From Caulobacter sp048541825 (GTDB taxonomy: Bacteria; Pseudomonadota; Alphaproteobacteria; Caulobacterales; Caulobacteraceae), in the NCBI RefSeq assembly GCF_048541825.1, contig NZ_CP183332.1, forward strand, positions 2,852,001-2,916,000: a stretch of 64,000 bases of DNA, written 5' to 3'. This document shows, one piece after another, positions 32,120 through 39,914 of the stretch. The first letter of the stretch is position 1. Every line of letters starts with the position of its first letter. Made by a program: the position numbers and the translations under genes. The notes below the pieces were generated by a model. It had not been told where the DNA came from, made no database searches, and saw nothing but the letters and a program-made list of their open reading frames with translations.

Positions 32120-34998
32120 CGGCGCTGTCGATCCAATTGGAGCCGCAGGTCGTATCGAGCCCGCCCCAACGACTGGCGCGCAAGCAGGCGTCCCAGGAGG
32201 CGCGGCGGGATCAGAAGCCAGTGCCGGGGATCACCTTGGCGCCGGAAGCCCAGGTTTCGCCCGGCGCTCTGGTTAAACTCGTCCACATGACGAAGGCTGA
32301 CCAGATCGTCCCTACCGCACCAAACGTTCAGGGCCTCCAGACGCTCATATTCTTCTGGCGAGAGGAACGTCATGGTCTGGGCCACGTCTTGGCCGATGTA
32401 CGCATTGCTCCCACGCGCACGGGCGTGGGTCGTCGTGCCGTCCAGCATGGCAACCTTGTTGGAGATCACCGCCACGCCGGGATGTTCCTGCTGGAACGCC
32501 TGCACCACCAACGGCAACTTCGCAGAGCGGACATTGCGCGGAGCGAGGACCGTCACACTGTCGCGGTCCAGACCGTTGGCCTCGAACTCGGCCACATGCC
32601 ATGGCGATCTGATCCGTCGCACCAAGGCGGTTGGCACGCACTCGGTCGTTAGTACCAAAACCCGCTTGGCCAGCCCGTTCCACCAGCCGCGCGGCGACAC
32701 AAACCAGGATCGCCCAACCGTACTGGCGTAGAGGTCAAAGCGATCCTCGTCCTCGTCGCCATAGTCCCCAGACCAAGCTGTTTGCACCGCATCCCAATCT
32801 TGCGCCGGGACTCGGGCGATCTCGCGCACCATCTGGAAGTCCACATTCCGGACCTCTCCGCCGACGACGGGGAACGGGTTGGCAGCGCAAAATCTCTGAT
32901 AGCTCGACCACTGACCGGCCAGGTCGCCGCGATTGGCGCCCCACGCCTTGGGTGCCGCCGCGATCAGCCGTCGCACCCAATCCACGACCTCGGCCCGGTG
33001 CATGATGACGAGATCGCTGACCTCGACCTCGTCGTGCACTAGCAAGCCAAGGGCCATACGACGGCGGCAGTTGCGAACGTGAACCTTGTCCTCGAAAGGC
33101 CTGTCCACATCCCAGAAATGGCGATCCCACATCGCCCGCGTCGGGGTGTAGTCGTTCCACGTATGGGCCACCTGATGGACGCTGAAGAAGACCGGCAACC
33201 TGTCGCCGATCTCGCGCCAAATAGCCGCGTGAACATACCGAAAGTGGTCGATGACCTTGGGCTGAAGCTGGCTGATCGCCGCCCAGAGGTTAGGGAAGCC
33301 CGAATCCGCCGCCGTCGCTGTGGTGATTTCCCGGCAATTCAGATCGGCCCGCGCCGCCTTGTAGGCTTCGGAAAGGCTCGGCAGGACAACGGCATGAAAG
33401 ACTCGGCCTTCATGCTTCCGATTGAAGTCGCCGCACTTGATCCTCGCCGTATCGTAATCGTTGAAAGCATACATCGACGGCATGCGCTCAGCGCGTGCGG
33501 CGGCGTTATGGATGCGTCTGTGATCGGCGAACAGCGAGGAGGTCTTGCGAATGCCCTCCGGCCCACTCACGAAGGCGACTTCATGCTGGAGCGCCGTCGC
33601 GCGTAGGGCGAGACGAAGGTGGGCCGAGGCCTCATCCTTGGTGGTCGCCGCACCAATCGCCGCTTGGAACGGACAGGGCTCGGTTACCGGCGCGGACGGC
33701 ATGAAAGGAATCTCGACAACCTGCCATGGACCTTCAACCTGCTCGGCCCGGTGAGCGTTGACCCACACTTTCATCATGACGCCCAACGGAAACGGCAAGT
33801 TCGTGGGCCGCAACGCGTTGTCGGCGCGTCCGTTCTGCATGATGGTTTTGTAGCCCTCCTTCATGACCGACGACGGGTTGCGATCGTCCTCGTCGTTCTG
33901 GAAGAGCGCGCGCCAGCCGCCACCGGTATCCTCAAGTCGAACAAACTTCGGCCAATCATTGAACCGAGCCGCGAGATGATCCTCGCAGCATTTTAACTCA
34001 GCCTCTGTCAGGTGAGCCTTGAATGACGAAGCCGTCGATGACCTCGCCGGTCGGGAGGTCGCGAAGGCGGGCGTTCGCGCCACGAAGGCGGCGGGCGTGA
34101 AGAAGAGATCGGTGGCGTCTTTCGCCGCGCGTTCCGGCCATTTTTCCCAAAGCGTGACCTGCGGGACGTCCTGTCCGGCGGGCACGCCAAGCAGGCTTGG
34201 CTTTTCGAGCAGGCGAAGACCGTTAGGCATCCGCCGGTACTGCTCGGGAAAGCGGACCGAAGCGTCTGCGGTTATCCCGTCTGGGGTGCAGAGAACACGC
34301 AGCACATCGGCGTGCAGACGGTTCCAATGGTCGATCAGCCCCGCACGGATCGCGGCCCCGGCTTCATTAAGGCCTGGAAACACCGCCGCCACCAAGTCGG
34401 TGCGAAAGGCGAGGTGAATATGGATGCCCTTGTTGCCCGAATACGCAACCGTGATCCCCGCGAAGTCGGCGTAGCTCGCGCAGTGGCGATACAGCGCGCC
34501 CATTGGACAATCGAGAACGTTCTTGGCCGAGCGCATCCAAGCCAGTTGCTGACCGAGGAACGCGACATCTTGATCGAACTCGAAGGTGAAAATCTGGATC
34601 GGCGCCAGGATCACGCGGCTGCTGGGAGCATCCCACCCCAACCGACCTTCCTCGAACGGGTCGGCATGCTGGGCGCCGATCCGCAGTGGGTTGGCGAAAA
34701 AGGACAAGGCCAGGCGCGGATCAGCTTCTGACGGCCCATCATCGGCTTGAGCGGCGAGAGTTTCGGCCAACAGGTGGTTGCGCCCTTCGGCGAACTTGGT
34801 GTCGTCCACTGGCACGTAGAGCCCGGCACCAAGATCAGGGCGGAACAGATAGGGGGTCAGGAAGTTGTCGGCGAAGGCGTTGTCCTGCCGCCGCATGGCG
34901 CGACGGAATTGGTTCGCCGCGCACTTGCCGAGGGCGGGCTCGAAGTAGTCCGTCCAGAGGGATTCACACTCCTCAACGATGTCTGCCGGGTAGTTCAT
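32092..34998 (-). CDS. Archaeo-eukaryotic primase-like protein with a helicase-like C-terminal half
   Basis: A 968-residue protein. Residues 130-275 show the three AEP primase motifs: TFEFDQD (139-144, hDhD metal site), SGNKGIHIHL (187-196, sGxxGxHIh) and ADASVRFPEQYRRMPNGLRL (about 255-275). Further on, VAFVSGPEGIRKTSSLF (near 480) looks like a Walker A in which the usual GK has become RK. Segments VLVLTTE and SNKVAMLDGTTTHARARGS resemble later helicase motifs. Such primase-helicase proteins replicate plasmids and phage-like elements, and some act in defence. It is first in a three-gene leftward operon. Possibly the element's own replication protein. Primase call fairly sure, helicase call weaker. 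Confidence 0.7.
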   Translation of the reverse strand: MNYPADIVEECESLWTDYFEPALGKCAANQFRRAMRRQDNAFADNFLTPYLFRPDLGAGLYVPVDDTKFAEGRNHLLAETLAAQADDGPSEADPRLALSFFANPLRIGAQHADPFEEGRLGWDAPSSRVILAPIQIFTFEFDQDVAFLGQQLAWMRSAKNVLDCPMGALYRHCASYADFAGITVAYSGNKGIHIHLAFRTDLVAAVFPGLNEAGAAIRAGLIDHWNRLHADVLRVLCTPDGITADASVRFPEQYRRMPNGLRLLEKPSLLGVPAGQDVPQVTLWEKWPERAAKDATDLFFTPAAFVARTPAFATSRPARSSTASSFKAHLTEAELKCCEDHLAARFNDWPKFVRLEDTGGGWRALFQNDEDDRNPSSVMKEGYKTIMQNGRADNALRPTNLPFPLGVMMKVWVNAHRAEQVEGPWQVVEIPFMPSAPVTEPCPFQAAIGAATTKDEASAHLRLALRATALQHEVAFVSGPEGIRKTSSLFADHRRIHNAAARAERMPSMYAFNDYDTARIKCGDFNRKHEGRVFHAVVLPSLSEAYKAARADLNCREITTATAADSGFPNLWAAISQLQPKVIDHFRYVHAAIWREIGDRLPVFFSVHQVAHTWNDYTPTRAMWDRHFWDVDRPFEDKVHVRNCRRRMALGLLVHDEVEVSDLVIMHRAEVVDWVRRLIAAAPKAWGANRGDLAGQWSSYQRFCAANPFPVVGGEVRNVDFQMVREIARVPAQDWDAVQTAWSGDYGDEDEDRFDLYASTVGRSWFVSPRGWWNGLAKRVLVLTTECVPTALVRRIRSPWHVAEFEANGLDRDSVTVLAPRNVRSAKLPLVVQAFQQEHPGVAVISNKVAMLDGTTTHARARGSNAYIGQDVAQTMTFLSPEEYERLEALNVWCGRDDLVSLRHVDEFNQSAGRNLGFRRQGDPRHWLLIPPRLLGRLLARQSLGRARYDLRLQLDRQRRWLIKSKMG

Positions 34999-35269
34999 GG
35001 TTGAAACACTTTGGGTGAGTCCCCCAGCAGCGGCATCTGCCAGAGGACTCGGTCTTCACGCCGATCGGCGTTGAAGTTGAGAATATCGCTAGGGCTCGAA
35101 ACAGCTTCAAAGCGATTGGTCGCTATGCCGAGCAACCTATGATCTATTTATACTTAAGGGATACCAAGCAGTCGAAATGATTTGCTGCGCCGATGGCGGT
35201 CGGTGGGCGTTTTAGCTTCAAGTATACTTACTATGGAAATCTGCGCCGCCGGGCGCGCCTCCTACAAGG
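34999..35269. other. 271-bp AT-richer promoter region of the primase-like operon
   Basis: No gene. The eight-base sequence TATACTTA occurs at 35149-35156 and again at 35223-35230, the latter inside a palindrome AAGTATACTT (35220-35229). These are possible -10 elements or operators for the leftward operon. Confidence 0.35.
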
Positions 35270-35668
35270 TCACGCGGCGGCCTGATCGTCCCGAAGGTGA
35301 GCGAAGCACTTGCCTCGGAAGCTATGGAGTTGGGCCGCCAAACGTTCGAACGCAAGTCGGTCTCCACGATAGGTCATTTTGTAGTAAAACGGGTAGTGTT
35401 CGCACGAGACAACTTGAAGGTCGTGGCCAAGCTGGAAGGAAAAGGTTTGGTAGATTCCGCCATCATGGCCTTCGTACACGCCGAGATAGTCAACCAGAAT
35501 GTCATCTCGGAACGAAAGTGTGGCGCCCTTCAGGAGGCTGGCCCCGTTTTCAAGCGTGGAAAGCTCGTCCATCGCGTCCAAAAAGGCGCAGCTTTCTTCC
35601 TTCGAATGGTCGTATTTCCACGCACCCGGCGTGGAACAAAGCCCTACCAATAGTTGATCAAAATGCAT
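35270..35668 (-). CDS. Hypothetical protein
   Basis: A 132-residue soluble protein starting MHFDQLLVGLCSTPGAWKYD, with several aromatic residues (IYQTFSFQLGHDLQ, HYPFYYKMTYRGD) and a helical C-terminus ending in three alanines. The composition is AT-richer than the backbone and clearly coding-like. It lies alone at the right inner side of the island, facing the primase-like operon in the same direction but 271 bases away. No family recognised. Confidence 0.6.
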   Translation of the reverse strand: MHFDQLLVGLCSTPGAWKYDHSKEESCAFLDAMDELSTLENGASLLKGATLSFRDDILVDYLGVYEGHDGGIYQTFSFQLGHDLQVVSCEHYPFYYKMTYRGDRLAFERLAAQLHSFRGKCFAHLRDDQAAA

Positions 35669-35813
35669 ATTTTGCTTTCATGGGTTGTTTCGCCAAAATG
35701 GGCGACTGTTGAAAAATCGTCTTCTGAGAGACGCGTAGGCTTGGTGGGTAAAGCGCGGCAGCACCGTCTCGACCCATTCTCAGAATACGGTACCGGCCTC
35801 CCGAAACTGAAAA

Positions 35814-36086
35814 TTGAAATGCTGTCGCCGCGAAGTTTTTTCGCCAGCGCTACCGGGCACGTTTGTCGCGCCCTACCGCATCGAGATCGCCATCGACTCC
35901 GCCGACCGCCTCGGTGATGGACGCTGGATCATCGTCGAACTGTGGTGCTGCCATCGCACCCAGCACCGTTGGTTCCGGGTCCTGACCGAGGTCGCATCGA
36001 GATCGGCATCGAGTTCGAAGGCACCGGTGATGAGGCGATGTTTCACCAAACGCACTGACCCGGTGGACAGCCAGGTCTCGCCCTGA
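35814..36086 (+). CDS. Weak hypothetical frame entering the right inverted repeat
   Basis: A 90-residue frame with FVAPYRIEIAIDSADRLGDG and WIIVELWCCHRTQHRWFRVL in the middle, ending in TDPVDSQVSP from the inverted repeat. The left lipoprotein gene has the same ten-residue end. It may be the 3' remnant of a gene cut by the rearrangement. The stretch 35669-35813 before it shows nothing coding-like. Confidence 0.35.
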   Translation: MKCCRREVFSPALPGTFVAPYRIEIAIDSADRLGDGRWIIVELWCCHRTQHRWFRVLTEVASRSASSSKAPVMRRCFTKRTDPVDSQVSP

Positions 36087-36158
36087 TCGTCGGCCCTGAC
36101 GATTGCGCGCCCGTTGCTGGGGGTGAGAACGAACGGGGGTGAGGTGATTTTCCCTTCA

Positions 36159-36200
36159 GATGTCTCGTTCCTTTATAGACTCACTAAGGAGAGAGACATC
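36159..36200. promoter_or_regulatory. 42-bp dyad upstream of the right recombinase
   Basis: GATGTCTCGTTCCTT ... AAGGAGAGAGACATC, the reverse complement of the dyad at 13267-13308. If it is a crossover site, the two sites are inverted, which favours inversion of the 23 kb between them. Confidence 0.45.
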
Positions 36201-36468
36201 CGGAGGGGTTTTTCCTGACGGCGGGCGCGCAGATCGGCGCGCAACCGTTCCTGCAAACCTCCCTGGAATGTCCCGCTGTTGGCGCTCAGAAAGTCGAGGC
36301 GGAACAAGGGTTCGATCATCAGCCCGAAGCGTTCCCCACATCATCCGTTTGCAGGAACAGCAGACCCGACCAGATCACGGCGCGTCGTCCCCGTTTCCTT
36401 GACGCCCTGCCGATCCGTGAGAATCTCGACACCGTCATCAACGGCCCTGGAGACCATCCCTGAAACGA

Positions 36469-37080
36469 GTGGCGATCTACGCGAGGGTCAGCACCGACCG
36501 TAATCAGACGGTCGAGAACCAACTGCGAGAGCTTCACGCTGTCGCCCAACGATCGGGCTGGATCGTGGTCGGCGTCCACACCGACGAGGGGATCAGTGGT
36601 GCCAAGGGCCGCGATCAACGCCCCGCCTACGATGCCTTGCTGAAGGCCGTCAGCCGCCGGGAAATCGATCTGATCGCAGCCTGGTCCGTTGACCGCCTCG
36701 GACGATCCCTGAACGATCTGGTCGCCTTCCTGGGCGACATCCAAGCCAAGGGCGTGGACCTCTACCTGCATCAGCAAGGGCTCGACACCAGCACGCCTTC
36801 GGGCCGGATGATGTTCGGAATGCTGTCGGTTTTTGCCGAGTTCGAGCGCAGCATGGCCCGAGAACGCATCCTGTCGGGCCTGCGTCGCACCACCAAGAAG
36901 AGCGGTCGCAAGCCCATGCCCGAAGACCGTCTGGCCGCGATCAGGAAGTCGTTGCAGGACGGTCTCGGTATCCGCGCCACCGCCCGGCTGCACGCCGCCT
37001 CGCCGATGACCGTGATGAGCGTGAAACGGTCCATTCAGACGGTCCAGGCCGACGGTGGTGAGACCGTCGTCGCAATATGA
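36469..37080 (+). CDS. Serine recombinase (resolvase/invertase family), right copy
   Basis: A 203-residue protein identical to the one at 12387-12998, with the same catalytic Ser in YARVSTD and the same C-terminal helix-turn-helix. In this copy the gene, the small frame at 37213 and the integrase start fragment all read in one direction, as they would in the circular element. GTG 36469 is used as start; CTG 36460, which has GGAG 7 bases before it, is a serious alternative. Both copies are intact, so either could act on the two dyads. Confidence 0.9.
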   Translation: MAIYARVSTDRNQTVENQLRELHAVAQRSGWIVVGVHTDEGISGAKGRDQRPAYDALLKAVSRREIDLIAAWSVDRLGRSLNDLVAFLGDIQAKGVDLYLHQQGLDTSTPSGRMMFGMLSVFAEFERSMARERILSGLRRTTKKSGRKPMPEDRLAAIRKSLQDGLGIRATARLHAASPMTVMSVKRSIQTVQADGGETVVAI

Positions 37081-37212
37081 CCGGGCTTAATGGCACCGGA
37101 CAGGCGTCCAGCACACCAGTGGCCCCTCCCGCTATCAGCCCGATCTTGACGTCGCACCGCTCGGATCGGCAGCCTGACGGCTAATCCCGAACCTCAGTCT
37201 AGGAGTCCAAAC

Positions 37213-37692
37213 ATGGGCGACGACGCCATCATCAACATTGCCGCAGAGCCGGTGGAGGACGATCAGACGGGACCGTTGGGCGACCGTGAAAAAACCCACC
37301 TTATCGGCCCTGTCGCGTCCACCATACTTTCCCAAGCCCATGAACTGCCTGCGAAATCTGGAAAATCCAGCGCGCACAAGGGCTTCTGCGACACCACCAT
37401 GCTGCACACGGTCACTTCCAGACCGTCACAAAACGGTGGCCGGTCGGGCACTTCACGCCGATCTGGCTGCGACACCAGCCTTACCCAGGAACCGTCTTCA
37501 CGGTCACCCCGTCGTCAGCGGCGAAACCCTCCCGGCCTGATCGTCCGTGGCACGATCTACCACGTCAGAATCAGAGTCCCCCGGAACCTCGAAGCTCAGG
37601 TCGGGCGATCAGACGCCGAATGGCGGCCTATCGGACGGCCGCAGATGACTAATGTCCAAACCCGGAAACTGGACCTTCTCGACAGCCTGTAG
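37213..37692 (+). CDS. Chimeric frame: small leader fused through the attachment core to a truncated integrase start
   Basis: A 159-residue frame starting MGDDAIINIAAEPVEDDQTG after an AGGAG with 7-base spacing. It passes through the attachment core (VASTI) and continues in the integrase reading frame (from ILSQAHELPAKSG to VRIRVPRNLEAQVGR). At 37610 the copied DNA ends and the frame runs into unrelated sequence. It is therefore a broken copy of what would be the integrase start in the circular element, where the integrase would gain this ribosome site and the recombinase promoter. It is unlikely to make a working protein here. Confidence 0.55.
   Translation: MGDDAIINIAAEPVEDDQTGPLGDREKTHLIGPVASTILSQAHELPAKSGKSSAHKGFCDTTMLHTVTSRPSQNGGRSGTSRRSGCDTSLTQEPSSRSPRRQRRNPPGLIVRGTIYHVRIRVPRNLEAQVGRSDAEWRPIGRPQMTNVQTRKLDLLDSL
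37308..37325. other. Third attachment core, inverted, inside the island
   Basis: CCCTGTCGCGTCCACCAT, the reverse complement of the border repeats. It joins the end of the 1,272-bp repeat to the integrase-start copy, exactly as in a circular junction. Confidence 0.8.
37308..37610. repeat. 303-bp inverted copy of the integrase start
   Basis: The reverse complement of 38915-39217. It abuts the 3' end of the integrase gene; the integrase stop codon straddles the junction at 37609-37611. Confidence 0.88.
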
Positions 37693-39126
37693 GAGCGTGG
37701 ACAGACGGTAGCCACGGCCGTAGGCGGCGGCGATCTCCACATCACCCTTCCCTCCGGCGGACGCCCAGCCGCCTAGCGCGAGGGCAACCTCATGGGGTAT
37801 GCCCGCCTCGCGCAAGGCGTCGCGATAGCAGTGCCGAAAGCTGTGAAAGCAGGTTCGCGGACGCACGGCCCCAGCCTTCTCCGTGAAGCGGCTGAACCAT
37901 CGGCTGAACTTGTCCGAATAGTACCCCGTGCTCGAAGCAGGCAGATCGGAAAACAGCTTCCGGCGCCCAGACCGCCGCTGCTTGGCGACGAAATCCATCA
38001 ACCCCAGATCATAAAGTGCGGGATGGATGGGGATGTATCGTTCGCTGCTGGCCGTCTTCAACCGCTTGTCGGAGGCCTCGGTCGAAGGCCCGAGACCCAC
38101 GAAGATGCAATCGACGCCCTCGACGATCTGGATGTCAGCCACATCAAGCTGGCAGATTTCGTTCAGCCGCATCCCCGAATAGAGGGCGATCAGCGGAATC
38201 CAGAACCGACCACGCCGGGGACGGCTCGGTCCAGGCGTGGCGTAGCCCGCGCCATCGTCGATGCAACCCCGATAGAGCGGGGCGTCGAAGATCAGCCGGA
38301 GTTGCTCGGTGGCGAAGGGCAGGCGTTTGTCACGACGCCGAATTGGGTCGATCACGCCGAGCCCCTTGGCGACGTTGCGCTCGATCCAGCCCTCCTGCAC
38401 GGCAAACGTCAGCAGGGTCCGCAGCTTGGCCATGTAGCCGTTTATCGAGCCCGCGCTGAGGACTGTGGTCAGCCCGGTTTCCTTCGCCATACGCGAAGCC
38501 TCGACCATGGTCAGCTTTGGGAACCGCTTCGTCGGGTTGGACGGCAAGGTCCGCAACACGTCGAGCAGTTCCCGGCACGCGGCTCGGTCGATGGCGTCGA
38601 GCGCGATGTTCTCGCCCCACACACCCGAGACCACGGTGAAGAGCCCCTCATAGATCGAGGCGGTCTTCTGCGTCCGGTCACGCGATGGGTCCGAGAGAAA
38701 TAAGTCGAACACCTCCCTGAAGGTCTTCCCCGGTACCACTGCTTCGATCTTGGGGATGGCGGCAGGGGCGACCACGGCGATGGGCTGATGGACGACGGGC
38801 GGCGCGGCGATCCCCTCCCCGGCCATGAACGAACGCTCGAAGTCAGCGACGACCAGTCGAGCCTTCCGAATAGCGTCCGACCGATTCCCGGTGCCGAGGG
38901 ATTTCGTCAGATGAGATCGCCCGACCTGAGCTTCGAGGTTCCGGGGGACTCTGATTCTGACGTGGTAGATCGTGCCACGGACGATCAGGCCGGGAGGGTT
39001 TCGCCGCTGACGACGGGGTGACCGTGAAGACGGTTCCTGGGTAAGGCTGGTGTCGCAGCCAGATCGGCGTGAAGTGCCCGACCGGCCACCGTTTTGTGAC
39101 GGTCTGGAAGTGACCGTGTGCAGCAT
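37609..39126 (-). CDS. int: Tyrosine integrase of the island
   Basis: A 505-residue site-specific recombinase. The N-terminal part (IVRGTIYHVRIRVPRNL) is the arm-binding type seen in many tRNA-targeting integrases. The catalytic core has Arg in YSGMRLNEI (near 317), His-x-x-Arg in CFHSFRHCY (near 426), the LGGW box (Trp in place of the second His) and the nucleophile Tyr in AAAYGRGY (near 467). ATG 39126 is chosen. The frame is open for 49 further codons through the attachment core and tRNA gene, so it may be read differently in the circular form. The last codons meet the inverted copy at 37610, so the C-terminus may have been trimmed, but all catalytic residues are present. Confidence 0.88.
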   Translation of the reverse strand: MLHTVTSRPSQNGGRSGTSRRSGCDTSLTQEPSSRSPRRQRRNPPGLIVRGTIYHVRIRVPRNLEAQVGRSHLTKSLGTGNRSDAIRKARLVVADFERSFMAGEGIAAPPVVHQPIAVVAPAAIPKIEAVVPGKTFREVFDLFLSDPSRDRTQKTASIYEGLFTVVSGVWGENIALDAIDRAACRELLDVLRTLPSNPTKRFPKLTMVEASRMAKETGLTTVLSAGSINGYMAKLRTLLTFAVQEGWIERNVAKGLGVIDPIRRRDKRLPFATEQLRLIFDAPLYRGCIDDGAGYATPGPSRPRRGRFWIPLIALYSGMRLNEICQLDVADIQIVEGVDCIFVGLGPSTEASDKRLKTASSERYIPIHPALYDLGLMDFVAKQRRSGRRKLFSDLPASSTGYYSDKFSRWFSRFTEKAGAVRPRTCFHSFRHCYRDALREAGIPHEVALALGGWASAGGKGDVEIAAAYGRGYRLSTLLQAVEKVQFPGLDISHLRPSDRPPFGV

Positions 39127-39217
39127 GGTGGTGTCGCAGAAGCCCTTGTGCGCGCTGGATTTTCCAGATTTCGCAGGCAGTTCATGGGCTTGGGAAAGTA
39201 TGGTGGACGCGACAGGG
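38915..39217. repeat. 303-bp segment of integrase start plus attachment core, copied in inverse at 37308
   Basis: Right partner of the repeat at 37308-37610. It contains the integrase start codon and about 70 codons. Exact length and boundaries match. Confidence 0.88.
39200..39217. other. Attachment site repeat, right border of island, inside tRNA-Val
   Basis: ATGGTGGACGCGACAGGG: the complement of the tRNA acceptor 3' strand and part of the T arm. Direct repeat with 12142-12159. Confidence 0.85.
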
Positions 39218-39275
39218 ATTGAACCTGTGACCCCCTCGATGTCAACGAGGTGCTCTCCCGCTGAGCTACGCATCC
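39201..39275 (-). tRNA. tRNA-Val(GAC)
   Basis: A 75-base tRNA with encoded CCA. The acceptor is GGATGCG paired with CGCGTCC (one G-T pair), D stem GCTC/GAGC, anticodon stem CCTCG/CGAGG with loop TTGACAT (anticodon GAC), and T stem ACAGG/CCTGT with loop TTCAATC. The gene is intact because the island brought a copy of its 3' end. Confidence 0.97.
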
Positions 39276-39393
39276 GCCAAAGCGACCCTGAAGCACTGTA
39301 AAAGTGTCCCGGGCGGGAAGGTGACGGGGTATAGCGGCGGCTTTCGCATCGCGCAAGCCGCCAGATTTAAATTATGGAACGGGGCGGAAAAAG

Positions 39394-39750
39394 TCAGGCG
39401 GCCATCATCTTTTCGACCTCGGCGACCAGGTCGCGGAGGTGGACAGGCTTGGACAACACCTTGGCGCCGGCCGGTGCGCGGTCCTGCGCCGACAGGGCCA
39501 CGGCGGCGAAACCGGTGATGAACATGATGCGCAGGGCCGGGTCGCGGGCTGCGGCCTGGCGGGCCACCTCGATGCCGTCCATGCCGGGCATGACGATGTC
39601 GGTCAGCAGCAGGTCCCACGGATGATCGAGATGCTGAACGGCCTCTTCGCCGTCGGCGCAGGCCTGAACCTCGAATCCGGCGCGCTCAAGCGCCCGGGCC
39701 AGGAAACCCCGGAGCGAGTCGTCGTCTTCGGCGAGAAGGATGCGAGCCAT
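39394..39750 (-). CDS. cpdR: CpdR, single-domain response regulator controlling ClpXP proteolysis
   Basis: A 118-residue receiver-only protein starting MARILLAEDDDSLRGFLARA, with phospho-acceptor Asp51 (LLTDIVMPGMDG), Thr in FITGFA and Lys in LSKPV. Length and Asp51 match Caulobacter CpdR. Unphosphorylated CpdR brings ClpXP to the cell pole and primes it to degrade PdeA and CtrA-pathway proteins; the CckA-ChpT relay phosphorylates it. The ATG at 39750 gives the known length; an upstream start would add 41 residues without a fold. It reads toward the tRNA and island, and is divergent from the next gene. Confidence 0.9.
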   Translation of the reverse strand: MARILLAEDDDSLRGFLARALERAGFEVQACADGEEAVQHLDHPWDLLLTDIVMPGMDGIEVARQAAARDPALRIMFITGFAAVALSAQDRAPAGAKVLSKPVHLRDLVAEVEKMMAA

Positions 39751-39914
39751 TTTGGTCTTTTTCCGCAGATCGTCGGCTTTGGGGGGATCACTGTAACGCG
39801 CTGACTGTAAATCGGGGATGAACCCGGCGCCTGATCGACAGGATCGTCCGACTTTTCCCGTTGGGTTGGCCAAAGGTGTTTGACCGCGCCCGGCCAGCCT
39901 TGCGACTATGGCCC

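Larger units (their letters stand above)
36054..37325. repeat. 1,272-bp inverted repeat, right arm
   Basis: The reverse complement of 12142-13413. It includes the recombinase, its dyad, the small frame at 37213 and an inverted attachment core at its outer end. Unlike the left arm, it is followed by a copy of the integrase start and not by backbone. Confidence 0.93.
12142..39217. mobile_element. 27-kb integrative genomic island in tRNA-Val(GAC) carrying defence genes
   Basis: The borders are an 18-bp direct repeat ATGGTGGACGCGACAGGG (12142-12159 and 39200-39217) equal to the 3' end of tRNA-Val. A tyrosine integrase lies directly beside the intact tRNA. Two identical serine recombinases sit in a 1,272-bp inverted repeat. 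The cargo is a Dcm/Vsr/EcoRII restriction set, a sigma-MORC-Z1-DUF4420-AIPR operon, a primase-like operon and several unknown genes. There is no transfer gene, so it is integrative but probably not self-transmissible. Base use looks less GC-biased at third positions than in the flanks (impression, not computed). Confidence 0.88.

Noticed and set aside
39127..39273. Longer integrase start reading through the tRNA-Val gene
   Set aside because: The extra residues are a translation of the tRNA and attachment core; ATG 39126 gives a normal integrase length. The in-frame core is discussed as a finding instead.
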